This document shows positions 34,040 through 42,519 of a DNA stretch of 64,000 bases, in pieces. The translations under genes and the position numbers were made by a program. The DNA comes from Paenibacillus pabuli. GTDB taxonomy: Bacteria > Bacillota > Bacilli > Paenibacillales > Paenibacillaceae. Numbering within the stretch: the stretch's first letter is position 1; every line of letters begins with the position of its first letter. Location: assembly GCF_039831995.1 (NCBI RefSeq), contig NZ_JBDOIO010000004.1, positions 62,001-126,000 of the forward strand. Direction: 5' to 3'. The notes under the pieces are model-generated. The model did not search any database. It was not told the origin of the DNA and worked only from the letters and a program-made list of their open reading frames with translations.

Positions 34040-35728
34040 ATGGCAAGTTTTAAAATGAAAGGGGCACTGGCTCCTGTACTTGCGATGTCTTTGCTCGCAG
34101 GTTGTGGCGGTGGAGGAACTGGCGGTGAAACGTCGTTTAAAGACACAAGTGGTGACACGTCTCCGCTCACATTCAGTTTTTTTAGCGTCGATCCCAGTCC
34201 AAACTGGAATGGCATGAAGGATGAGGTAGGCCAGGTTATCACGGAGAAAACAGGAGTAACACTCAACGGTGAATTTGCCGTCAGCGGTGGTCAGGACAAG
34301 ATATCCTTAATGGCAGCGAGCGGCGATTATCCCGATATCGTGTCACCCAAAGGAGAGCTTAGCAAGCTGGTAGATGCAGGAGCCATGTTGGATCTGACAG
34401 ATCTGATTGACCAGTATGCTCCCAATCTGAAGAAGCTGTATGGTAATTACATGGACCGGTTGAAATACAGTAATGAGGATCAGGCCATTTATGTGCTGCC
34501 GACGTATTATGCGGTAGACCAGAAGTACTTTGATGCAGGCGGTGGATTCGGTATCCAGCACCGTGTATTGAAAGAACTGGGCTACCCTGAGGTACGCACG
34601 CTCGAGGATTTCGAAAATGTGCTGAAGGCATACAAAGAGAAACACCCGACAATTGATGGTCAACCAACGATCCCGCTATCACTGGATGCGGATGACTGGA
34701 GAATCATGATCACGGTAACGAACCCGGCTTTCCTAGCAACGGGTGCACCGGATGACGGTGAATACTACATCAATCCGGAAACGTATGAAGCCATGCTTCA
34801 TTACAAACGTCCAGAGGAAAAAGAGTACTTCCGTTGGTTGAACAAAATGTACAACGAGGGATTGCTTGATCAGGACAGCTTCGTACAAAAAACAGACCAG
34901 TACAAATCCAAGATCGCAAGTGGACGTGTGCTTGGTGTTATTGACCAGGATTGGGGCTATTCCGATGCAGAGAACGCATTGAAAGCGGCAGGCAAGCCTG
35001 AAGCAACCTATTCACACTTCCCGGTGACACTGTCAGAGGACATCAAGGATCATTCCTATCAGGATACTGGCTTCGTATCCGGCTGGGGTGTAGGGATTAC
35101 AACGACGAATCCAGATCCGGTTCGTACAATCAAATTCTTCGATTACCTGGCTTCTGAAGAAGGTCAAGTGTTGATGAACTGGGGAATTGAAGGCCAGCAT
35201 TACGAAGTGAAGGATGGCAAACGCGTTATTCCTGCCGATGTTCTGGATCAAAAGACAAACAATGCTGCCGTATTCCAAAAAGAGACGGGTATTGGTCTCT
35301 ACACGAATATGTCCGGTCACTATGGAGACGGGGTTAAAGATTCGACGGATAACTATTACACCACGAATTTCCCTGAACAGATCGTAGCAGCTTATTCCGA
35401 GCCAGAGAAAGAAACACTGAAAGCGTATGGTGTAACAACTTGGAAAGACCTGTACCCGAGTGAAGATGAATTCCCGGTTAAGCCATGGGGAGCGGCATAC
35501 AATTTGCCAACACCAGGTGATTCCAATTACAACGTCATCTTCCAGAAAACGCAGGATATTATCCGTAAACGAATTCCGGAGGCTATTCTCAGTTCCCCGG
35601 ATCAGTTTGACGGCATCTACGATGGAATGATTGCAGAAGTTAACAAGGCCGGAGCAGAAGAAATGGAGCAACAATACACTGAGCTTGTCCAAAATCGCGT
35701 TAAATTGTGGAATGGTGAAGCTCAATAA
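34040..35728 (+). CDS. Oligosaccharide-binding lipoprotein 1 (LplA-like, family 1)
   Basis: A 562-residue extracellular lipoprotein: signal peptide with lipobox LLAGC (cysteine near 22), glycine-rich linker, then a two-lobed family 1 solute-binding fold. It begins the three-gene paralog series. It differs from the other two mainly in the N-lobe, while a central block (GAPDDGEYYINPETYEAML and the KRPEEKEYFRWLNKMYNEG stretch after it) is shared by all three. GGAGG precedes the ATG. It is closest to the lplB/lplC permease genes and is probably their original partner. The ligand is unknown. Confidence 0.92.
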   Translation: MASFKMKGALAPVLAMSLLAGCGGGGTGGETSFKDTSGDTSPLTFSFFSVDPSPNWNGMKDEVGQVITEKTGVTLNGEFAVSGGQDKISLMAASGDYPDIVSPKGELSKLVDAGAMLDLTDLIDQYAPNLKKLYGNYMDRLKYSNEDQAIYVLPTYYAVDQKYFDAGGGFGIQHRVLKELGYPEVRTLEDFENVLKAYKEKHPTIDGQPTIPLSLDADDWRIMITVTNPAFLATGAPDDGEYYINPETYEAMLHYKRPEEKEYFRWLNKMYNEGLLDQDSFVQKTDQYKSKIASGRVLGVIDQDWGYSDAENALKAAGKPEATYSHFPVTLSEDIKDHSYQDTGFVSGWGVGITTTNPDPVRTIKFFDYLASEEGQVLMNWGIEGQHYEVKDGKRVIPADVLDQKTNNAAVFQKETGIGLYTNMSGHYGDGVKDSTDNYYTTNFPEQIVAAYSEPEKETLKAYGVTTWKDLYPSEDEFPVKPWGAAYNLPTPGDSNYNVIFQKTQDIIRKRIPEAILSSPDQFDGIYDGMIAEVNKAGAEEMEQQYTELVQNRVKLWNGEAQ

Positions 35729-35760
35729 TGATTCACGTGTGAGACGTTCATTTTTCAAAG

Positions 35761-35791
35761 AGGAGAACCCAGAAACCTGGGTTCTCCTTTT
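35761..35791 (+). terminator. Intrinsic terminator after binding-protein gene 1
   Basis: A perfect 12-bp stem, AGGAGAACCCAG (35761-35772) with CTGGGTTCTCCT (35777-35788), then T residues. Confidence 0.9.
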
Positions 35792-35797
35792 AGTTCT

Positions 35798-35821
35798 AAA
35801 ACGTTTTCTAAAAAACGTTTT
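35798..35821 (+). promoter_or_regulatory. Tandem AAAACGTTTT palindromes upstream of binding-protein gene 2
   Basis: Two perfect copies (35798-35807 and 35812-35821), with centres 14 bp apart. They lie 20 to 43 bp upstream of the -35 box, a position more usual for activation than repression. Confidence 0.5.
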
Positions 35822-35840
35822 CAATTTTGTAAATTCACTA

Positions 35841-35869
35841 TTGACAAGGACTTTCCGAGCGATTATGAT
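35841..35869 (+). promoter_or_regulatory. Sigma-A promoter of binding-protein gene 2
   Basis: A perfect -35 TTGACA (35841-35846), 17-bp spacer and -10 TATGAT (35864-35869). Transcription would start near 35876, giving a 235-nt leader. Confidence 0.8.
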
Positions 35870-35876
35870 TCAAGTA

Positions 35877-35890
35877 TGAAAGCACTTACA
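35877..35890 (+). promoter_or_regulatory. TGAAAGCACTTACA operator at the start site of binding-protein gene 2
   Basis: A near-palindrome of cre shape but with CA in place of the central CG, starting 8 bp after the -10 box. The same element occurs at the same place in three other promoters of the region. A further cre-like GTAAGCGCTTTT lies in the leader at 35989-36000. Confidence 0.55.
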
Positions 35891-36050
35891 TCACTGGTGT
35901 GACAGACATTAACGGCTTTCCCTTCAAGTCTAAAACAAAGGAATATATCAGGTTTATAAATTAATTAAGGTAAATTTAAACTCATTTAGTAAGCGCTTTT
36001 AAAGTAATAAAAACTAAAGATTTACATTGAGAATCACTCACTTTCCGGTA

Positions 36051-36071
36051 TGTGCAGGCCAGCCTGTTATA
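36051..36071 (+). other. Conserved leader hairpin before binding-protein gene 2
   Basis: CAGGC (36055-36059) and GCCTG (36062-36066) form a short hairpin followed by TTATACA. The same hairpin and 3' flank occur before binding-protein gene 3, about 45 bp before each start codon. Confidence 0.5.
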
Positions 36072-36110
36072 CAATAGATAGCTTCATTTTATCCATAAGG
36101 GGGATTATAC

Positions 36111-37808
36111 ATGAAGGGCAAAACACCAAAAACATTCGCAATGCTTCTACTCGCAAGTGCACTTGCCATTACGGCAGGCTGTGGAGGAGGAGGTACTACT
36201 GCTTCAGAAACACCAGAGGATACAGGGGATACAACGAGTCCAATCACGTTTACATTCTTTGGTGCAGATGCAAGTCCAAACTGGAACAATATGAAGGATG
36301 CAGTCGGCCAAGAGATTACCAAACAAACAGGTGTTACGATTGAGGCAGAGTACGATGTGAATAATGGCGGGGATCAGAAGATACCTTTGATGGCTGCCAG
36401 CGGTGATTATCCTGACATTATCTTTCCTAAAGGGAACTTATCGAAGCTTGTAGATGCAGGCGCAATGCTTGACCTTACCGATCTGATCGAAGAACATGCA
36501 CCAAACTTGAAAAAAATCTATGGTGATCAGATGAATCGTCTGAAATATAGCTTGGAAGACCAGGCTATTTATGCGATTCCGACCAACATGGGTGTAGATA
36601 ACGTTGCTTTTGATGCCGGCGGTGGATTTGAAATTCAACAAAAGGTACTAAAAGAGCTTGGATATCCGGAAGTAAAGACACTTGAAGATTACGAAAACGT
36701 ATTGAGAACCTACTATGAGAAGCATCCAACGATCGACGGTCAGCCAACCATTCCACTGACATTGAATGCGGATGACTGGAAGATCATGATTACCGTAACG
36801 AACCCGGCATTCCAGGCAACAGGTGCTCCGGATGACGGTGAATACTATATCAACCCGGAAACGTATGAAGCGATGCTGCATTATAAACGTCCGGAAGAAA
36901 AAGAATATTTCCGTTGGTTGAACAAAATGTATAATGAAGGACTGCTTGACAAAGATACATTTGTTCAAAAAGACGACCAATACAAATCCAAAATTGCCAG
37001 TGGTCGCGTACTCGGTCTGATTGACCAGGACTGGAACTATGGTGAAGCTGAAAACGCCCTCAAAGCAGCGGGCAAGGATGACAGCACATATGCTCACTTC
37101 TCTGTATCCCTGAACGAGGATATCGTGGATCACACATTCCAGCCAACTGGATTCGACGGGTATGGAATCGGGATTTCAACAACGGCCAAAGATCCGGTGC
37201 GTATCATCAAATTCATGGATTGGCTTGCATCAGATGAGGGCCAAGTGCTGAGAAACTGGGGAATTGAAGGTCAACATTATAACGTTGAAAACGGCAAGCG
37301 TGTCATTCCTGACGAAATCCAGGAACGCAAAGTCAATGACAATTCAGCATTTACCAAAGAAACCGGGATTGGTCTATATAACATCTTCAGTGCAAGATAC
37401 GGCGATGGTGTGAAGGATTCAACGGATAACTACTACACAACAAACTTCCCTGAACAGATCCAGGCAGGATACACTCCAGCTGAGAAGGAAACGTTGAAAG
37501 CATATGGTATTACAACATGGAAGGATTTCTTCCCATCCGAAGATGAACTGAAGTTGAAAGACTGGGGCGCTGCGTACAATATGCCGGTTCCATCGGATAC
37601 AGACTACAACGTAACCTTCCAGAAAACACAGGATATCATCCGCAAACGGATTCCTGAAGCCATTCTGGCGAAGCCTGAAAACTTCGACCAAGTCTATGAT
37701 AGCCTCCTAGCTGAACTCGACAAAGCAGGGGCAGTAGAGATGGAGAAACAGTATACCGTATGGGTGAAGGAACGTGTAGCACTTTGGACTGGTAAAGATG
37801 TGAAATAA
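36111..37808 (+). CDS. Oligosaccharide-binding lipoprotein 2 (LplA-like, family 1)
   Basis: A 565-residue lipoprotein with signal peptide and cysteine at about residue 24 (ITAGC), then the same fold as its neighbours. It is far closer to protein 3 than to protein 1: long stretches such as TGVTIEAEYDVNNGGDQKI and NLKKIYGDQMNRLKYS are shared only by 2 and 3. It has its own promoter, a 235-nt leader and its own terminator, so it can be expressed apart from the transporter. Likely a ligand variant serving the same LplB/LplC channel; this is inference. Confidence 0.92.
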   Translation: MKGKTPKTFAMLLLASALAITAGCGGGGTTASETPEDTGDTTSPITFTFFGADASPNWNNMKDAVGQEITKQTGVTIEAEYDVNNGGDQKIPLMAASGDYPDIIFPKGNLSKLVDAGAMLDLTDLIEEHAPNLKKIYGDQMNRLKYSLEDQAIYAIPTNMGVDNVAFDAGGGFEIQQKVLKELGYPEVKTLEDYENVLRTYYEKHPTIDGQPTIPLTLNADDWKIMITVTNPAFQATGAPDDGEYYINPETYEAMLHYKRPEEKEYFRWLNKMYNEGLLDKDTFVQKDDQYKSKIASGRVLGLIDQDWNYGEAENALKAAGKDDSTYAHFSVSLNEDIVDHTFQPTGFDGYGIGISTTAKDPVRIIKFMDWLASDEGQVLRNWGIEGQHYNVENGKRVIPDEIQERKVNDNSAFTKETGIGLYNIFSARYGDGVKDSTDNYYTTNFPEQIQAGYTPAEKETLKAYGITTWKDFFPSEDELKLKDWGAAYNMPVPSDTDYNVTFQKTQDIIRKRIPEAILAKPENFDQVYDSLLAELDKAGAVEMEKQYTVWVKERVALWTGKDVK

Positions 37809-37863
37809 CTCTGAAACTTTCAGAAACCGGGATATTAATTTAAAGCTTTTGATATACAGAAGG

Positions 37864-37888
37864 AGGCCTTTGCAGAAGGCCTTTTTTT
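37864..37888 (+). terminator. Intrinsic terminator after binding-protein gene 2
   Basis: AGGCCTT (37864-37870) pairs with AAGGCCT (37876-37882) around TGCAG, then T6. Confidence 0.85.
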
Positions 37889-37892
37889 GTTG

Positions 37893-37921
37893 TTGACGGG
37901 ACGGTAAGGATAGCATATAAT
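37893..37921 (+). promoter_or_regulatory. Sigma-A promoter of binding-protein gene 3
   Basis: TTGACG (37893-37898), 17-bp spacer, perfect TATAAT (37916-37921), beginning only 4 bp after the previous terminator's T run. The leader is about 220 nt. Confidence 0.8.
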
Positions 37922-37927
37922 CATTGA

Positions 37928-37976
37928 TGTAAGCACTTTCAGTAAGCGTTTTAAACATAGTTTCGAAAACGTTTTA
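37928..37976 (+). promoter_or_regulatory. Operator cluster of binding-protein gene 3
   Basis: Three sites follow the -10 box. TGTAAGCACTTTCA (37928-37941) is at the start point, GTAAGCGTTTTA begins at 37942, and TCGAAAACGTTTTA is at 37963-37976. The first matches the operator of gene 2 and of the GH95 gene in sequence and position; the last holds the AAAACGTTTT palindrome. Confidence 0.5.
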
Positions 37977-38089
37977 TCCTTGTTAAAAGCATTAAAAATG
38001 GTTTGATTGTAACAGCGTATTTTATGTTTACAAAAAGTATGAAATGTTGTTTTGGTAAGCGCATACAGAAATGCGCTTCGAATGTGGTA

Positions 38090-38112
38090 TTCGCAGGCTT
38101 AGCCTGTTATAC
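38090..38112 (+). other. Conserved leader hairpin before binding-protein gene 3
   Basis: CAGGC (38094-38098) and GCCTG (38102-38106) with a 3-nt loop, followed by TTATACA, copies the element before gene 2. Confidence 0.5.
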
Positions 38113-38148
38113 AGATAAAACCTTCATAATAATAGGGGGAACTAGACA

Positions 38149-39849
38149 ATGAGAGGCAAAATGAAAGGCAACACACCTAAGACTTTTGCAATGTTGATGC
38201 TCGCAAGTGCGCTGTTGGTTACTGCTGGTTGCGGAAATTCGGGAAGCAAAAGTGCTTCTGAAGAATCAACCGGTACCGATCCGGTTACATTTACTTTTTT
38301 TGGTGCTGATGCAAGTCCAACTTGGAACAAGATGCAAGATGCAGTTGGTAAGGAAATTACCAAGCAAACAGGCGTTACAATTGAAGCAGAATACGATGTA
38401 AACAATGGTGGCGATCAAAAAATTGGTCTTATGGCTGCCAGCGGTGATTATCCTGATATCATTTTCCCAAAAGGTAACTTGTCTAAGCTTGTAGATGCTG
38501 GTGCGATGATTGACCTCACGGATCTGATTGAGGAGCATGCACCGAACTTGAAGAAAATCTATGGCGATCAGATGAATCGCTTGAAATACAGCACGGAAGA
38601 CCCAGCCATCTACACGATCCCAACCAATATGGGTGTAGATAATATGACGTTTGACGCTACAGGCGGTTTTGAAATTCAACAAAAGGTGTTGAAAGAACTC
38701 GGCTACCCTGAGGTAAAAACACTTGAGGATTACGAAAACGTACTGAAAGCCTATTATGAGAAGCATCCAACGATCGATGGTCAGCCAACCATTCCACTGA
38801 CATTGAATGCGGATGACTGGAAGATCATGATTACCGTAACGAACCCGGCATTCCAGGCAACAGGTGCACCGGATGACGGTGAATACTATATCAACCCTGA
38901 AACGTATGAAGCGATGCTGCACTATAAACGTCCGGAGGAAAAAGAATACTTCCGTTGGTTGAACAAAATGTACAACGAAGGACTGCTTGACAAAGATACA
39001 TTTGTTCAAAAAGACGACCAATACAAATCCAAAATTGCCAGCGGCCGTGTCCTCGGTCTGATTGACCAAGAATGGAACTATCAAGAAGCTGAAAATGCAC
39101 TGAAAGGTGCAGGCAAGGACGACAGCACATACGCTCACTTCTCTGTATCCCTGAACGAGGATATCGTGGATCACACATTCCAGCCAACTGGATTTGACGG
39201 CTACGGAATTGGAATCACCACTGCAGCGGAAGACCCAGTTCGTATTATCAAATTCATGGACTGGCTTGCTTCGGACGAAGGCCAAGTGCTGAGAAACTGG
39301 GGAATTGAGGGCCAACACTATAATGTAGAGAATGGTAAACGTGTTATCCCTGAAGATGTGCAGGATCGTAAAACCAACGATAACTCCGCATTTAGCAAAG
39401 AAACAGGTATTGGTCTCTACAATATCTTCAGTGCAAGATATGGTGATGGTGTGAAGGATTCAACGGATAACTATTACACAACCAACTTCCCTGAGCAGAT
39501 TGTGGCTGGTTATACAGCGGCTGAGAAGGAAACGCTCAAAGCCTATGGCATTACAACCTGGAAAGAGTTCTACCCGTCTGAAGAGGATCTTCCACTCAAA
39601 GAATGGGGAGCGGCATACAACATGCCTGTACCTTCAGGTACAGATTATGACGTAACGTTCAGAAAAACTCAGGACATCGTACGTAAACGGATTCCAGAAG
39701 CGGTTCTGACAACGCCAGCGAATTTCGATAAAGTGTATGATGACATGCTCGCTGAGCTGGATAAAGCAGGTGCAGTGGAAATGGAGAAACAATATACAGT
39801 ATGGGTTAAAGACCGCGTGTCCCTGTGGACAGGCAAAGATGTGAAATAA
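38149..39849 (+). CDS. Oligosaccharide-binding lipoprotein 3 (LplA-like, family 1)
   Basis: A 566-residue lipoprotein (signal peptide ending VTAGC). It is nearly collinear with protein 2, with most changes in the linker after the cysteine and in scattered surface positions. At the nucleotide level a block near 38759-38880 is almost identical to 36720-36841, while other parts differ at many third positions; this suggests recent gene conversion. AGGGGG precedes ATG 38149; the second in-frame ATG at 38161 is less well placed. Own promoter and terminator. The ligand is unknown. Confidence 0.92.
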   Translation: MRGKMKGNTPKTFAMLMLASALLVTAGCGNSGSKSASEESTGTDPVTFTFFGADASPTWNKMQDAVGKEITKQTGVTIEAEYDVNNGGDQKIGLMAASGDYPDIIFPKGNLSKLVDAGAMIDLTDLIEEHAPNLKKIYGDQMNRLKYSTEDPAIYTIPTNMGVDNMTFDATGGFEIQQKVLKELGYPEVKTLEDYENVLKAYYEKHPTIDGQPTIPLTLNADDWKIMITVTNPAFQATGAPDDGEYYINPETYEAMLHYKRPEEKEYFRWLNKMYNEGLLDKDTFVQKDDQYKSKIASGRVLGLIDQEWNYQEAENALKGAGKDDSTYAHFSVSLNEDIVDHTFQPTGFDGYGIGITTAAEDPVRIIKFMDWLASDEGQVLRNWGIEGQHYNVENGKRVIPEDVQDRKTNDNSAFSKETGIGLYNIFSARYGDGVKDSTDNYYTTNFPEQIVAGYTAAEKETLKAYGITTWKEFYPSEEDLPLKEWGAAYNMPVPSGTDYDVTFRKTQDIVRKRIPEAVLTTPANFDKVYDDMLAELDKAGAVEMEKQYTVWVKDRVSLWTGKDVK

Positions 39850-39877
39850 TACATTTGCGGGGGTTTACCCGCAGAAT

Positions 39878-39909
39878 AGAAGAGGCCCTGAATTAGGGTC
39901 TCTTCTTGT
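39878..39909 (+). terminator. Intrinsic terminator after binding-protein gene 3
   Basis: AGAAGAGGCCCT (39878-39889) pairs with AGGGTCTCTTCT (39895-39906) with one mismatch-like G-T, then a short T-rich run. A smaller GCGGG/CCCGC hairpin precedes it at 39857-39872. Confidence 0.8.
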
Positions 39910-39929
39910 TTGTCTTATGATGTTTTACA

Positions 39930-39958
39930 TTGACGAAGAATTATAAATCCAATATACT
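39930..39958 (+). promoter_or_regulatory. Sigma-A promoter of the GH95-GH1 operon
   Basis: TTGACG (39930-39935), 17-bp spacer, TATACT (39953-39958). The start would be near 39965. Confidence 0.75.
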
Positions 39959-39966
39959 TTTCTTAC

Positions 39967-39980
39967 TGAAAGCACTTTCA
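39967..39980 (+). promoter_or_regulatory. TGAAAGCACTTTCA operator at the start site of the GH95 operon
   Basis: A palindrome with arms TGAAAG and CTTTCA, beginning 9 bp after the -10 box, the same placement as in binding-protein genes 2 and 3. A further TCGAAAACGTTTTA lies in the leader at 40061-40074. Confidence 0.55.
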
Positions 39981-40121
39981 CTTTGATGTGAATTGAGCAC
40001 CGAATTTGAACGTGTGAAAGGCCAGTGGATACATAGTAATAAGATTTCATACTGATGTATTCGAAAACGTTTTAGTTATTTCAGGTAAATAAATAGATGA
40101 TTCATGAAGAGGAGTTATTTT

Positions 40122-42500
40122 ATGTCCCCATTCAATGAGAAAACAAAGATTAATCGTCTATGGTACCGCCAGCCCGCTACTCGCTGGGAAGAGGCGCTTC
40201 CTATTGGGAACGGCCGTCTCGGCGGCATGGTCTACGGAGGTGCGTCCGAAGAGCGTATTCAGCTCAATGAAGACACTTTGTGGTCGGGTTTCCCGCGCGA
40301 CACCATTCAGTACAGCAGCCAGAGATACTTGAAGCAAACTCGTGAACTAATCATGTCTGAACAATATAGTGAAGCTGAAGCGCTTTTAAACCGTGAAATG
40401 TTGGGGCGCGACGTGGAAGCTTATCAACCTATGGGGCACTTCATCCTGCAGCAGGAAGGACTTCTTGAGCTGAGTTATGAAGAGTTTGAACGTGAACTTG
40501 ACCTAGCGTCCGGTATAGCCAAGACGAGCTATGCCTATGAAGGTATTCGTTATATCCGTGAGGTGTACGCTAGCACACCGGATAATTTGATGGTATGCAC
40601 GCTTACGGCAGACCGGGAAGGGGCTGTGAACGTTACTGCTCATTTGGACAGTCCGCATCCCTTTACAACTCAGCATTCAGAAGATGGCGTGACGATGTTC
40701 AGCCGTTGTCCGAGTCATGTGGAATCGAACTACTTCCGGGACCATCCCGAATCCGTCATCTATGAAGAAGACCGGGGAACCTCATATGCAGTTCGTTTAG
40801 CGGTGACGGTGACCGGGAATGAGGCGAAGATATCAACCGTGAATGGCAAGCTTCATGTTCAGGGAGCCAAACAGGTTGTATTTTACTTGGCTGCAGCTAC
40901 AGCTTTTGAAAACTATGAGGTTATGCCAGTAAAGGATGAGCATCTGCTTGACCAAGAGTGTAGAGATGTCATCACCAAAGCCATGTCATTAGGCCATGAA
41001 AGCCTGCGCATCCGGCATGAGGCTGATCACCAGTCTTTATTCTCACGGGTCCGTCTTGACCTTGGATCTACTCCTAATGCAGAGCTGCCTACCGATGAGC
41101 GGCTGAAATCTTACCAGACTGGAGTTCAAGATCCCGGGCTCGAAGCCCTGTATTTTCAATATGGCAGATATCTATTAATGGCCAGCTCGCGCCCAGGTAC
41201 ACAACCAGCCAATCTGCAGGGCATATGGAATCATCAGGTTGAGCCACCTTGGCACAGTGATTATACGATTAATATCAATACGGAAATGAATTATTGGCCA
41301 GCTGAGGTGTGTAATCTGAGCGAATGTCATGAACCGCTGTTCGATTTGCTGGAAGACCTCAGTCAGACCGGGCGCAGAACAGCTCGGATATTGTACGGTG
41401 CTCGAGGGTGGACAGCCCATCATAACGTGGATATTTGGAGAACGACAACACCTACAGGCGGTGATGCCAGTTGGGCATTTTGGCCGATGGGTGGTGTCTG
41501 GTTGACATCGCATCTGTGGGAACATTACCTCTTTACAGGTGATCAGCGTTTTCTCGAAGAGCGTGCTTATCCGGTTATGAAGGAAGCCGCACTGTTCTGT
41601 CTGGACTGGCTGATTGAAGGACCGGATGGCTATCTGGTTACTGCTCCTTCAACCTCTCCGGAGAACAAGTTCCTGACAGAGAAAGGAGAGGCTCGCAGCA
41701 TTTCGATGGCGTCGACGATGGATATGACCCTGATTCGAGAATTGTTCACCAGGTGTATTGAGGCAGCGGGGACTCTCGAGGTCGATCAGGCATTGGTTAC
41801 GGAATTGGAAGGCAGCCTGAGCAGATTATATCCGTTCCGGATCGGCAGTGAAGGTCAATTGCAGGAATGGTTCAAGGATTTCGCCGAATCAGAGCCGGGA
41901 CATCGTCATGTTTCCCATCTGTATGGTCTGTATCCGGGAGAACAGATCAATCGAATCGAAACACCGGAGCTTGTAGAAGCTTCCCGTGTATCGCTAGAAC
42001 GGCGCATATCGCAAGGGGGCGGGCATACCGGATGGAGCTGTGCATGGTTAATCAATCTGTATGCACGTCTGCTTGACGGCGGCCAGGCGCATCAGTTTGT
42101 GCGTACACTGCTTGCCCGGTCGACTCATCCCAATCTGTTTGATGATCATCCTCCGTTCCAGATTGATGGCAACTTCGGTGGTACGGCCGGCATTGCAGAG
42201 ATGCTGCTTCAGAGCCATCTGAATGAACTCCATTTGTTGCCGGCCCTGCCAGAACAATGGACACAAGGCAGTGTAGCAGGTTTGCGTGCACGAGGCGGCT
42301 ATACCCTGTCCATGGAGTGGACGGACAGCAACTTGATTTCTGCTGAGATTAGGGCTGAGCGTAATGGTTCGGTGACGATCCGAAGCGCACGTGTGCTGAG
42401 TGTGGAGAACGGGGGACAGCATCCGGCTGAGCTAACACCACAAGGGGATTATGTAATTACTTTATCCATGACCGCAGGGCAGACTGTCCGCGTATCATGA
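40122..42500 (+). CDS. Glycoside hydrolase family 95 protein (alpha-L-fucosidase or alpha-L-galactosidase)
   Basis: A 792-residue cytoplasmic enzyme, full length for family 95. N-terminal beta-sandwich ([20 protein letters not shown]), linker, then an alpha/alpha barrel with the residues known from the Bifidobacterium enzyme AfcA: the asparagines of NINTEMNYW (N384, N386), the acid E514 in STSPEN and D682 in QIDGNFGG. It should remove terminal alpha-1,2-linked L-fucose or L-galactose by inversion. AAGAGGAG before ATG 40122 decides the start over ATG 40104. It is followed 19 bp later by a GH1 gene. It likely trims fucosylated plant glycan fragments. Confidence 0.93.
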   Translation: MSPFNEKTKINRLWYRQPATRWEEALPIGNGRLGGMVYGGASEERIQLNEDTLWSGFPRDTIQYSSQRYLKQTRELIMSEQYSEAEALLNREMLGRDVEAYQPMGHFILQQEGLLELSYEEFERELDLASGIAKTSYAYEGIRYIREVYASTPDNLMVCTLTADREGAVNVTAHLDSPHPFTTQHSEDGVTMFSRCPSHVESNYFRDHPESVIYEEDRGTSYAVRLAVTVTGNEAKISTVNGKLHVQGAKQVVFYLAAATAFENYEVMPVKDEHLLDQECRDVITKAMSLGHESLRIRHEADHQSLFSRVRLDLGSTPNAELPTDERLKSYQTGVQDPGLEALYFQYGRYLLMASSRPGTQPANLQGIWNHQVEPPWHSDYTININTEMNYWPAEVCNLSECHEPLFDLLEDLSQTGRRTARILYGARGWTAHHNVDIWRTTTPTGGDASWAFWPMGGVWLTSHLWEHYLFTGDQRFLEERAYPVMKEAALFCLDWLIEGPDGYLVTAPSTSPENKFLTEKGEARSISMASTMDMTLIRELFTRCIEAAGTLEVDQALVTELEGSLSRLYPFRIGSEGQLQEWFKDFAESEPGHRHVSHLYGLYPGEQINRIETPELVEASRVSLERRISQGGGHTGWSCAWLINLYARLLDGGQAHQFVRTLLARSTHPNLFDDHPPFQIDGNFGGTAGIAEMLLQSHLNELHLLPALPEQWTQGSVAGLRARGGYTLSMEWTDSNLISAEIRAERNGSVTIRSARVLSVENGGQHPAELTPQGDYVITLSMTAGQTVRVS

Positions 42501-42519
42501 GGAGACGAGGGAGAAACCA

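Noticed and set aside
35033..35824. 263-residue open frame on the minus strand
   Set aside because: Antisense shadow of binding-protein gene 1; similar shadows appear opposite genes 2 and 3, which only reflects their shared sequence.
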